DNA of 8,541 bases, from positions 1 through 8,541 of the forward strand of contig WFSM01000020.1 in the NCBI GenBank assembly GCA_015485945.1, given 5' to 3'. The stretch is from Candidatus Bipolaricaulota bacterium. GTDB lineage: Bacteria; Bipolaricaulota; Bipolaricaulia; UBA7950; UBA9294. Of the stretch, positions 1 through 5,815 are shown in pieces. Positions within the stretch are counted from its first letter, which is position 1, and every line of letters starts with the position of its first letter. The translations under genes and the position numbers were made by a program. Below the pieces are notes generated by a model. It saw only the letters and a list, made by a program, of their open reading frames with translations, searched no databases and was not told the DNA's origin.

Positions 1-145
1 CGGTATCGGTGGAAACCGTGTACTCCTTACGCTCTTCCTCGGTCAGAACCTCGTTCACCACGCCGTCCTCGATCACGAGCGCACCGTTCTCAACCAACCG
101 ATCCGCCCCGTCCCAAATCAGCACATTATCGATCAGAAATCGCAT
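1..145 (-). CDS. Probable amidohydrolase, N-terminal fragment (runs off left edge)
   Basis: On the minus strand an ATG at 145-143 opens a frame of 48 codons with no stop before the window edge. A purine-rich ribosome binding site (AAAGGGGGAAGG) lies directly upstream. The peptide begins MRFLIDNVLIWDGADRLVEN and continues with a run of the type GALVIEDGVVNEV. This is the small beta-sandwich strand pattern that starts metal-dependent amidohydrolases of the imidazolonepropionase/chlorohydrolase kind, where a line such as 'I.N..I.DG.....ENGALVIEDG.I..V' precedes the PGFID-HTH motif. The metal-binding motif itself would lie outside the window, so the enzymatic assignment rests on the N-terminus only. 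The gene is divergent from the lacI-type gene and shares its 185-bp control region. It may be a third amidohydrolase of the same pathway, but that is inference. Confidence 0.6.
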   Translation of the reverse strand, partial: MRFLIDNVLIWDGADRLVENGALVIEDGVVNEVLTEEERKEYTVSTDT

Positions 146-157
146 CCTTCCCCCTTT

Positions 158-174
158 CGCTATCAACTATAGCG
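158..174. promoter_or_regulatory. Inverted repeat over the divergent -10 (candidate operator)
   Basis: CGCTAT and ATAGCG form perfect 6-bp arms around a 5-bp centre (CAACT). The repeat covers the leftward -10 hexamer and the expected start of transcription, where a bound repressor would block the divergent gene. It does not resemble the palindrome at 301-323, so a different regulator may be involved. It is short enough that chance cannot be excluded. Confidence 0.35.
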
Positions 175-194
175 CAACAAAAGAGGTAAGACAA
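166..194 (-). promoter_or_regulatory. Sigma70-type promoter of the divergent gene
   Basis: Read on the minus strand, TTGTCT (194-189) and TATAGT (171-166) are separated by exactly 17 bp, and the start codon is at 145. Transcription would begin near 159, leaving a leader of about 15 nt that contains the ribosome binding site. The -10 differs from TATAAT at one position and the -35 differs from TTGACA at two. Confidence 0.5.
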
Positions 195-268
195 CCTGAC
201 AGAATTCGGAAGGCTCATTTAACTCTGCCTAACGATTGCCCTACCCAATATATGAGACATTTTTCCCC

Positions 269-297
269 TTGACAAAGAAAGAGATCCGTGATATGTT
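269..297 (+). promoter_or_regulatory. Sigma70-type promoter for the lacI-type gene / operon
   Basis: A perfect -35 TTGACA (269-274) is followed after a 17-bp spacer by TATGTT (292-297). Transcription would start near 303-304, about 27 nt before the ATG at 331. The position immediately upstream of a palindromic site and of a LacI-type gene fits an autoregulated promoter. Confidence 0.65.
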
Positions 298-300
298 GGG

Positions 301-323
301 GTAACGATTTCGGAAAACGTTAC
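301..323. promoter_or_regulatory. LacI-type operator palindrome at the transcription start
   Basis: The arms GTAACG (301-306) and CGTTAC (318-323) are perfect inverted repeats. Including the inner bases, 10 of the 11 pairs across the 23-bp site match around a single central base. The site starts 3 bp downstream of the -10 hexamer, so binding would block transcription start. LacI-family repressors commonly bind palindromes of this size and autoregulate. The assignment of this site to the adjacent repressor is inference from position. Confidence 0.6.
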
Positions 324-330
324 ACTAATA

Positions 331-1335
331 ATGGAAGAAAAAGGGAAAGTAACAATCCGAGAAGTCGCAAAGCGGGCCGGAGTGTCGATAACGACCGTAT
401 CTCGTGTTCTCAATGGCCATGACATTGAACATATGCGCCCGGAAACCAAGGCCCGCGTGCTGGCGGCGATTGCAGAACTCGATTACGTGCCCGTCAGAGT
501 GGCGCAACGGCTTCGGAGACAAAAGACACAAGTGATCGCGGTCTTGCTCCCCGACATATCTAACCCTTTCTTTTCTCTGTTAGCCCGTGGCGTGGGATCG
601 GTAGCTTTTGAGGCTGGCTACTCCACTTTAATTTGTGACAGCAATCATTCTGTAGAGAAGGAATCCCGTTATCTGGACATCCTCCTTGCAGAACAAGTGG
701 AAGGGGTTGTGTTCATTCCTGTTGGGCAACCCATGATGGATAAAGTGGATCGTCTGCTCCGCCGCGGCATAAGCATTGTTGTTGCGGATCGCCGAGTTAA
801 TGGATTGCCCAGCGTGGAAGCGGATAACAAAGCGGGTAGTTATCAGCTTACCGAATACCTGCTCCACCGGGGATATGGAAGGATCGCTTACATTGCTGGG
901 CCAAGAGAAGTGAGTACTGCGCGTGACCGACTGGTCGGTTTCAGAGCGGCGATGGCAGATGCGAATCTCGAACCGATGGCTGTATTGTATGGTAACTTTA
1001 CTTATGAGAGCGGATACGAGAATGCGAGAACAATACTGCAGAAGCATGTGGGAGTGGACGCCATCATGGCTGCGAATGACCTCATGGCGATCGGCGCAAT
1101 ACGAGCAGGAGAGGATCTGGGCTTATCAGTGCCGATGGATGTCGGCATGACGGGATTCGATCACATTTCGCTGCTCGAATTTGTGGAGCCACAACTTACC
1201 ACGGTTCACATTCCTGCCTATCAGATGGGGCAGGAGGCGATGAAGTTGTTTCTCAAACGAGCTGAGAAGGGCGCTTCAGTAGAGCAAGAAAATCAGGTAC
1301 TAGAGACTAAGTTAATATATGGTAAGTCATGCTAG
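331..1335 (+). CDS. LacI-family transcriptional repressor
   Basis: This 334-residue protein has the usual LacI/GalR length and layout. Residues 7-30 (VTIREVAKRAGVSITTVSRVLN) form the DNA-binding helix-turn-helix. A hinge region follows at about 45-60. The periplasmic-binding-protein-like core starts with VIAVLLPDISNPFFSLL and ends with NDLMAIGAI and GFDHISLLEFVEPQLTTV. It probably senses the imported compound or a breakdown product and controls the transporter and enzyme genes downstream. Compared from memory with PurR, the Arg that contacts the purine in the stretch before 'RLxGF' is Val here, while the Arg of 'RLVGF' is kept, so a purine effector is not shown. The ATG has no clear ribosome binding site, but starting there gives a normal LacI N-terminus. 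A near-perfect palindrome at 301-323 suggests autoregulation. Confidence 0.93.
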   Translation: MEEKGKVTIREVAKRAGVSITTVSRVLNGHDIEHMRPETKARVLAAIAELDYVPVRVAQRLRRQKTQVIAVLLPDISNPFFSLLARGVGSVAFEAGYSTLICDSNHSVEKESRYLDILLAEQVEGVVFIPVGQPMMDKVDRLLRRGISIVVADRRVNGLPSVEADNKAGSYQLTEYLLHRGYGRIAYIAGPREVSTARDRLVGFRAAMADANLEPMAVLYGNFTYESGYENARTILQKHVGVDAIMAANDLMAIGAIRAGEDLGLSVPMDVGMTGFDHISLLEFVEPQLTTVHIPAYQMGQEAMKLFLKRAEKGASVEQENQVLETKLIYGKSC

Positions 1336-1350
1336 AATATTTTATTCTAG
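1330..1350 (+). promoter_or_regulatory. Palindrome with possible extended -10, at the lacI-type stop codon
   Basis: CTAGAATA (1332-1339) and TATTCTAG (1343-1350) are perfect 8-bp inverted repeats around TTT. The left arm overlaps the TAG stop of the repressor gene. TG-C-TAGAAT (1330-1338) reads as an extended -10 element one base off TATAAT, but no good -35 precedes it. The stem is A+T-rich and no T-run follows it, so an intrinsic terminator is unlikely. It could be an internal promoter/operator for the transport genes, or a weak RNA hairpin. Confidence 0.3.
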
Positions 1351-1365
1351 AGAAAGGAGGTGGTC
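1351..1365 (+). promoter_or_regulatory. Orphan near-perfect Shine-Dalgarno sequence
   Basis: AGAAAGGAGGTGGTC matches the complement of the common bacterial 16S rRNA 3' tail (AGAAAGGAGGTGATC) at 14 of 15 positions. No ATG, GTG or TTG occurs at a usable distance after it. The next real start is about 78 nt away and has its own ribosome binding site. It may act as a ribosome standby or leader element. Confidence 0.35.
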
Positions 1366-1425
1366 GTCACTAACCATAAAAGGGGCAGGATAGAAGGTGG
1401 GAGTAAAGTCTCCAAAGGTAGGTAC

Positions 1426-1434
1426 AAAAGGAGG
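1426..1434 (+). promoter_or_regulatory. Ribosome binding site deciding the binding-protein start
   Basis: AAAAGGAGG ends 8 nt before ATG 1443 but only 2 nt before the in-frame TTG at 1437. This spacing favours ATG 1443 as the start of the solute-binding protein. Confidence 0.7.
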
Positions 1435-1442
1435 AATTGCAA

Positions 1443-2765
1443 ATGTATTTATGGAGAAAGTTAGTTATTGTGGTAACCATCAGTACCCTAGTGCTCGGTG
1501 GGTTTGCAGTGCTGGGGATGTCACAGGAGAAACCTTATAAAGGAATTGTGCTTCACATGGCGTGCATGGCCGATCAGTACGCCAACTATTTGAAGGTGTT
1601 GGGCCAGAAGTTCGAACAGGTTACTGGCGCCAAGGTGAATGTCGATATACTCGGTTACACTGAGCTTTACCAGAAAATTACCCAGGATTATGCCACCCAT
1701 ACCAAACAATACGATCTGGCGACTACCGATATTGTCTGGACTGGACAGTTCGCTAAAAAGGGGTGGACGGTCGATCTGAAGCCCCTCATCCTGCGAGACT
1801 ATGAGCAGATCGGTGTTCCGGACATCCTGCCTGTGATGTGGTCTGAAGGAAGCTGGAATGGCAAGCAAATCGCCTTCCCGCTAGCTGGGTACGCGAACAG
1901 TCTCATCTACCGCAAGGACCTATTCAACAATCTGCAGGAAAAGGCAGCGTTCAAAGCGAAGTACGGATATGAACTGCGCCCTCCTCGCACGATGAAGGAG
2001 CTGGCTGACATAGCCACCTTCTTCACGCGTCCCAAGCAGGGCCTGTACGGTCTAGTAGCTAACGGAGCACGCGGGCCGGCGGTCGCGCAAGACTGGATGG
2101 AGTATATGCGCGCATTCGGCGGTCAGATCATCGACTCAAACGGGAAGGTTGTTGTGGACAGCCCACAGTGCCTGGCCGCGCTCAAGTTCTTCGTCGAAAT
2201 CTTCGATAAGTGGGCCCCACCTGGAGCAATCGGATACTGGTGGGACGACCGTGAGACTGCGTACCGAACCGGCCGAGCGGTCATGGAGTTCTCCTGGAGC
2301 ATCGCCCGCGCCGGGTACGAGAATCCATCGATTTCCCGCGTTGTAGGCAAGACCGGCATGGCAATGACCCCGAGCGCGCCCTCGGTCGAGCCACAGTTTG
2401 GATTCGGCGGATGGGGCATTGCGATTAACGCGGACATCTCACCGAAGCGCCAGGCCGCTGCTTGGGCGTTCATCAAGTGGGTCACCAGCCCTGCGATTCA
2501 GAGGGAGTGGATGTTGCACGACGGAGCACCCACTCGACTGTCGACTCTGCTCGATCCGGAGTTAAACGCGAAGATGCCGTGGCTGCACACAATGCTTAAG
2601 CTGTTCATTGATGGCAACGGCAACTATCGCCCTCGTGTACCTGAGTACAGCCGCATCCAGGACATCCTCGGGTTGCGAATCAACCAGGCCATCACACACG
2701 AACTCACACCGGAGGAGGCGCTGAGCAAGGCGGCGGCGGAGATCAAGGCCATTTACGGACAATAG
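1443..2765 (+). CDS. ABC transporter solute-binding protein (CUT1 / family 1 type)
   Basis: This 440-residue protein binds the imported solute outside the inner membrane and delivers it to the two permeases encoded downstream. Residues 1-27 are a Sec signal peptide: MYLWRK, then a hydrophobic stretch VIVVTISTLVLGGFAVLG before MSQEKP. No lipobox Cys is present, so the mature protein is probably soluble and periplasmic. The rest has the features of MalE/UgpB-type binding proteins. These include an early 'LGQKFEQVTGAKVNVDILGYTELYQKI', the 'DLATTDIVWTGQFAKKGWTVDL' stretch, and a C-terminal part with 'QAAAWAFIKWVTSPAIQREW' and 'LTPEEALSKAAAEIKAI'. The family mostly takes up oligosaccharides, sugar alcohols and glycerol phosphates. 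The neighbouring enzymes point instead to a nucleoside or other N-heterocycle conjugate, but that is inference. ATG 1443 was chosen over TTG 1437 by ribosome binding site spacing. Confidence 0.92.
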   Translation: MYLWRKLVIVVTISTLVLGGFAVLGMSQEKPYKGIVLHMACMADQYANYLKVLGQKFEQVTGAKVNVDILGYTELYQKITQDYATHTKQYDLATTDIVWTGQFAKKGWTVDLKPLILRDYEQIGVPDILPVMWSEGSWNGKQIAFPLAGYANSLIYRKDLFNNLQEKAAFKAKYGYELRPPRTMKELADIATFFTRPKQGLYGLVANGARGPAVAQDWMEYMRAFGGQIIDSNGKVVVDSPQCLAALKFFVEIFDKWAPPGAIGYWWDDRETAYRTGRAVMEFSWSIARAGYENPSISRVVGKTGMAMTPSAPSVEPQFGFGGWGIAINADISPKRQAAAWAFIKWVTSPAIQREWMLHDGAPTRLSTLLDPELNAKMPWLHTMLKLFIDGNGNYRPRVPEYSRIQDILGLRINQAITHELTPEEALSKAAAEIKAIYGQ

Positions 2766-2773
2766 ACCGATGT

Positions 2774-2810
2774 TGCATGCCAGCGTGGAGGATGTCCGCG
2801 CTGGCATGTA
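2774..2810 (+). other. Strong intercistronic RNA hairpin
   Basis: The arms 2774-2789 and 2795-2810 can form 16 consecutive pairs, 14 Watson-Crick and two G-U, closing a 5-nt loop (GGATG). The core CATGCCAGCG/CGCTGGCATG is perfect. It begins 9 nt after the stop codon of the binding-protein gene, and no T-run follows it. It therefore looks like an mRNA-stabilising or transcript-processing element that raises binding-protein over permease expression, as known for other ABC operons. A partial terminator is also possible. Confidence 0.75.
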
Positions 2811-2842
2811 CTGTATGTATCGACCTTCCGAAAGGCTGGACA

Positions 2843-3742
2843 GTGATAAGCAGCGTAAGAGATTACTTCAATACCGGTAAGCACTCGTTATATTTGTTTA
2901 TCATTCCTATTGTTCTTTACCTGATCTTTTTCTTTTTGTATCCGGTCATTTACGAGATCTACATCAGCTTCTTTGACTACAGCTTAGGCAGCCCCAAGAC
3001 GTTCATCGGGTTGCAGAACTACGTGCTCATGGCCCACGATGTGCAGTTTCTGCATTCGCTCGTTACCACTGTTATCTTCGTTGTAAGCGCGGTGGGGACT
3101 GAGCTGTTGTTTGGGTTGGGTATCGCTCTCCTACTTAACTATGAGAGCCGACTCATGAACGTCATCCGCACTGTGATCCTCATCCCCACTGTGTTCACCC
3201 CGTTGGTGGCCGGGCTTGTGTGGAAAGCACTGTACAACCCGGATCTGGGAGTGATCTCCTATTACCTGCGCGTCTTGGGGATACCGATCGGGCGTGGTCT
3301 CACCGTAGAAAGATCAACCGCGCTGTTTTCCGTGATCTTAGTCGACGTCTGGGAGTGGACTCCTCTAATCGTGATCATCATCCTCGCCGGGCTGAAGAGC
3401 CTCCCCCGGGAACCATACGAAGCCGGCGTGATCGACGGCGCATCAGCGAGGCAGCTATTTCGTTATGTGACGCTTCCCCTACTACGCCCGACAATCATCG
3501 TCGCGTTACTGATCCGCTCGATGGATGCATTAAAAATCTTCGACATCATCTGGGCGATAACTGGCGGTGGTCCCGGCACATCGACCACCGTAGCCAATCT
3601 GCGCATATTTCAGGTCGGGGTGCAGCAGCTGCGCATCGGCTACGCGTCGGCGCTATCGAACGTCCTACTGGTGATGAGTGTTCTCGTCGGGGTGTTCTTC
3701 ATCCACATTCTTTACTCGAAAAAATACGGAGGGGTACGATGA
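2843..3742 (+). CDS. ABC transporter permease, MalF/UgpA type (CUT1)
   Basis: This is a 299-residue inner-membrane subunit of the importer. The first membrane segment lies at about residues 15-38 (LYLFIIPIVLYLIFFFLYP) and is followed by the conserved 'YISFFDYSL...FIGLQNY' region. Further segments run through 'VIFVVSAVGTELLFGLGIALLL' and 'VILIPTVFTPLVAGLVWKAL'. The EAA loop 'EPYEAGVIDGASARQLFRYV' at about 190-209, which contacts the ATPase, comes next, followed by 'GGGPGTSTTV'. All are typical of MalF-like permeases. Longer in-frame starts near 2777 would lie inside the strong hairpin and add a non-conserved tail. GTG 2843, with AAAGG 7 nt upstream, is the better start. The 3' end overlaps the next permease by ATGA. 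Confidence 0.92.
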   Translation: MISSVRDYFNTGKHSLYLFIIPIVLYLIFFFLYPVIYEIYISFFDYSLGSPKTFIGLQNYVLMAHDVQFLHSLVTTVIFVVSAVGTELLFGLGIALLLNYESRLMNVIRTVILIPTVFTPLVAGLVWKALYNPDLGVISYYLRVLGIPIGRGLTVERSTALFSVILVDVWEWTPLIVIIILAGLKSLPREPYEAGVIDGASARQLFRYVTLPLLRPTIIVALLIRSMDALKIFDIIWAITGGGPGTSTTVANLRIFQVGVQQLRIGYASALSNVLLVMSVLVGVFFIHILYSKKYGGVR

Positions 3743-4581
3743 TCACTACGACCAGCAGCCGCTTAAGAGGTGCGTTGCTACACGGCGCGCGTGGTTTGAT
3801 GCTCACGGGGATCATCGTGTTTGTGCTGTTCCCGATCTTTTGGATGGTCACCACCGCGTTCAAACAGCGGATTGACATGTTCATACTCCCGCCCCAGTGG
3901 ATCTTCAAGCCAACCATCGCCAATTTTAAATTCATATTGAGCACTATGTCGGTAGGCAGATGGGTGCTGAACAGCGGTCTGATCTCACTGGGGACGATGG
4001 CCCTGTCCCTGTTGCTCGGAGTACCAGCAGGATACGCGTTCTCCCGCATTCACTTCCGCGGTAAGCGGATCCTGCTCACGTTTATCCTCCTCACCCGCGC
4101 GCTTCCGCCGGTAGTGATCGTGCTCCCGTTTCGGGTGATCATGCAGTGGCTGGGGCTGTTCGGCACCCGAACCGCGGTGATCTTGATCGACACGGTATAC
4201 GACGCCGCGTTCACCGCCTGGCTAATGTCGGGGATGTTTGAGAGCATCCCAGTGGATATCGAAGATGCCGCGCTCGTCGATGGCTGCTCCCCAATCCAGG
4301 CGTTCTGGCGGATAATTCTGCCGTTGAGCAAACCGGGGCTAGTCACCGCCTCGTTGTTCACCTTCATCCTGTCGTGGAATGACTTCCTGTTCGCATTGAC
4401 CCTGACATCGCCCGAGACGGCCACCTTGCCAATCGGGATGCTCAGCACCTACGGGATCCTAAACCAGGGCTGGACGTACATGATGGCGCTCGGATGCCTG
4501 GCGATCGTCCCAGTGGTGTTCATCTCACTACTTCTCCAGCGGTACTACGTGAGTGGGCTGACGTTCGGAGGGATCAAATGA
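3739..4581 (+). CDS. ABC transporter permease, MalG/UgpE type (CUT1)
   Basis: This is a 280-residue partner permease. The first membrane segment is at about residues 18-36 (GLMLTGIIVFVLFPIFWMV) and is followed by the typical 'TTAFKQ...FILPPQWIFKPTIANFKFIL' periplasmic stretch. It then has 'LGVPAGYAFSRIHFRGKRILL', the EAA loop 'DIEDAALVDGCSPIQAFWRI' at about 173-192, and 'FTFILSWNDFLFALTL', all MalG-like. It starts at an ATGA overlap with the first permease, with GGAGGGG 4 nt upstream, so the two are probably translationally coupled and form a heterodimer. The same frame is open for a further 519 bases upstream, inside the first permease gene, but that part looks non-coding. No ATPase subunit follows. 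It may be shared from elsewhere in the genome, as with MsmK-type ATPases. Confidence 0.93.
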   Translation: MITTTSSRLRGALLHGARGLMLTGIIVFVLFPIFWMVTTAFKQRIDMFILPPQWIFKPTIANFKFILSTMSVGRWVLNSGLISLGTMALSLLLGVPAGYAFSRIHFRGKRILLTFILLTRALPPVVIVLPFRVIMQWLGLFGTRTAVILIDTVYDAAFTAWLMSGMFESIPVDIEDAALVDGCSPIQAFWRIILPLSKPGLVTASLFTFILSWNDFLFALTLTSPETATLPIGMLSTYGILNQGWTYMMALGCLAIVPVVFISLLLQRYYVSGLTFGGIK

Positions 4582-4610
4582 TTCCTAAACGTACAGGGAC
4601 TGCATTGACA

Positions 4611-4618
4611 AGAAAGGA
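4611..4618 (+). promoter_or_regulatory. Ribosome binding site deciding the first amidohydrolase start
   Basis: AGAAAGGA abuts the in-frame TTG at 4619 but is 6 nt from GTG 4625. The GTG is therefore the better start, and the longer TTG start would be two residues too early. Confidence 0.6.
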
Positions 4619-4624
4619 TTGACC

Positions 4625-5815
4625 GTGGTTAAGGTTTATAAAAACGCTACCGTCCTTGTTGGCCCCGAGCTCCGCGCGGTGGAAAACGCAGCGTTGATCC
4701 TAGACAAGGAATACATCGCCGAGATCAAACCTGATTACCGTGGAACCGGCATTGACCTGAACAGGGCGATTGTTATCCCGGGGTTCGTCGATGCCCACAC
4801 CCATATCGCCGACTGTGGCGCCAAGGACTTGGCGGTCGGACTGCCCACAGTGGAAGCCGTCTCCCCGCCCGATAGCGTCAAGTATAGCTATCTGCGCGAT
4901 CTGAGCCCGGCTGAGCTTGTTCGCGTGATGCACCACGGCGCACGCGAGATGCTCGCAGCCGGAATTGCCATGTTCGCCGATTTTCGCGAAGGAGGAGCAG
5001 TGGGTACGATGCTTCTGCAGGAGGCGGTAAGCGAACTTCCGATTAAGGCCGTTGTATTTTCCGAACCGACTACCTCGCCACAGGAGTGGTCCCACTATCT
5101 GTCAGAGACGGGGAAAATAAGTAAGACCGCCGATGGAATAGGAATCGGCGACATCACTCAACTCACCGACGATCAGCTCACTGCCCTAAAATGCACATTA
5201 GATGCCCGAGGTTCAAAATTAGCCGTCCATATTGCAGAGACGAAAAAGGCGCAACAAGCCTCGTGTAAACAGTGGGATAGGTCGGAAGTGAAGCGGATCC
5301 TAGAAGTTTCTCCGGACTTGCTCGTACATATGACCAATGCCAGCTCGGACGATATAGACGCAACCGCGGCAACGGGGGTGCCTGTAGTATGCTGCCCGCG
5401 CACCAACTGCATCCTGGGAGACGGCATCCCCCCGTTATATGATCTCTGGAGAGTCGGTATTCCCCTGAGCTTGGGAACCGACAACTTTATGTTCACCAGC
5501 CCGAACATGTTTCGGGAGATGGATTTCTTCTCCCGGATCGTACGGGGACAGGGCAATATGCCGGATGCAATCGATGCACGGGCTGTCCTGGCGATAGCGA
5601 CCATTGGTGGGGCGCGAGCCCTGGGGCTCGCCGATGAATACGGCTCGCTGGAGACGGGAAAAGTCGCGAGCTTCATTATTCTTGACCCAAGTTCACCGAA
5701 CCTATGGCCGGTACACAACATTTACTCCGCAATCGTACACCGGGCCGGAGTGGCGGACATTCGGCTCGTAGTGGCCCGCGGGCAGGAACTACACCAAGGA
5801 GGGAACGAACGATGA
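4625..5815 (+). CDS. Amidohydrolase-superfamily deaminase-like enzyme (COG0402 type)
   Basis: This 396-residue protein belongs to the metal-dependent amidohydrolase superfamily, in the branch with chlorohydrolases, guanine deaminase and SAH/MTA deaminases. An N-terminal beta-sandwich leads to PGFVDAHTHI, with metal ligands H58 and H60. Further ligands are H202 in VHIAET, with E205 at the usual proton-transfer position, H235 in LVHMTNAS, and D286 in LGTDN. All core residues of a mononuclear enzyme are present. The C-terminus has the standard 'LGLADEYGSLETGKVASFIIL' return to the sandwich. The motifs FADFREGG and CPRTNCILGDGIPP are, to my recollection, found in a subgroup that includes archaeal homologues. 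The likely reaction is deamination of, or hydrolysis on, an N-heterocycle, but the exact substrate is not readable. The gene starts 43 bp after the permease and ends in an ATGA overlap with the next gene. Confidence 0.88.
   Translation: MVKVYKNATVLVGPELRAVENAALILDKEYIAEIKPDYRGTGIDLNRAIVIPGFVDAHTHIADCGAKDLAVGLPTVEAVSPPDSVKYSYLRDLSPAELVRVMHHGAREMLAAGIAMFADFREGGAVGTMLLQEAVSELPIKAVVFSEPTTSPQEWSHYLSETGKISKTADGIGIGDITQLTDDQLTALKCTLDARGSKLAVHIAETKKAQQASCKQWDRSEVKRILEVSPDLLVHMTNASSDDIDATAATGVPVVCCPRTNCILGDGIPPLYDLWRVGIPLSLGTDNFMFTSPNMFREMDFFSRIVRGQGNMPDAIDARAVLAIATIGGARALGLADEYGSLETGKVASFIILDPSSPNLWPVHNIYSAIVHRAGVADIRLVVARGQELHQGGNER

Noticed and set aside
628..1047. Minus-strand open frames within the repressor and elsewhere (for example 5173-5721, 6073-6783, 6927-7637)
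   Set aside because: They lie opposite clearly conserved plus-strand genes, show no recognisable domains and have composition typical of antisense shadows.
1360..1464. GTG-initiated small basic ORF in the leader of the binding-protein gene
   Set aside because: The start lies within the Shine-Dalgarno-like stretch itself, so it has no proper ribosome binding site. Its composition just reflects purine-rich DNA.
2777..2842. N-terminal extension of the first permease (ATG 2777 or later ATGs)
   Set aside because: It lies in the strong hairpin, has no ribosome binding site and adds residues not seen in MalF-type proteins. GTG 2843 has AAAGG at 7 nt.
3220..3738. Long upstream extension of the second permease frame inside the first permease gene
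   Set aside because: The extension reads as low-complexity Arg/Ser/Asp-rich sequence typical of a shadow frame. ATG 3739 has a good ribosome binding site and gives a normal MalG N-terminus.
4578..4622. Fourteen-codon ORF (MIPKRTGTALTRKD) overlapping the permease stop
   Set aside because: It has an ATGA start context, but nothing supports it as a gene. It probably arises by chance in the 43-bp gap.
4605..4642. TTGACA at 4605 and TATAAA at 4637 as an internal promoter
   Set aside because: The spacing is 26 bp, far from the usual 16-18 bp, and the TATAAA lies inside the coding region after the start codon.
5704..5811. Longer start for the PreA-like gene
   Set aside because: The added residues are Arg/Gly/Ser-rich and come from another frame of the preceding gene. 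ATG 5812 has AAGGAGG upstream and starts at the conserved barrel.
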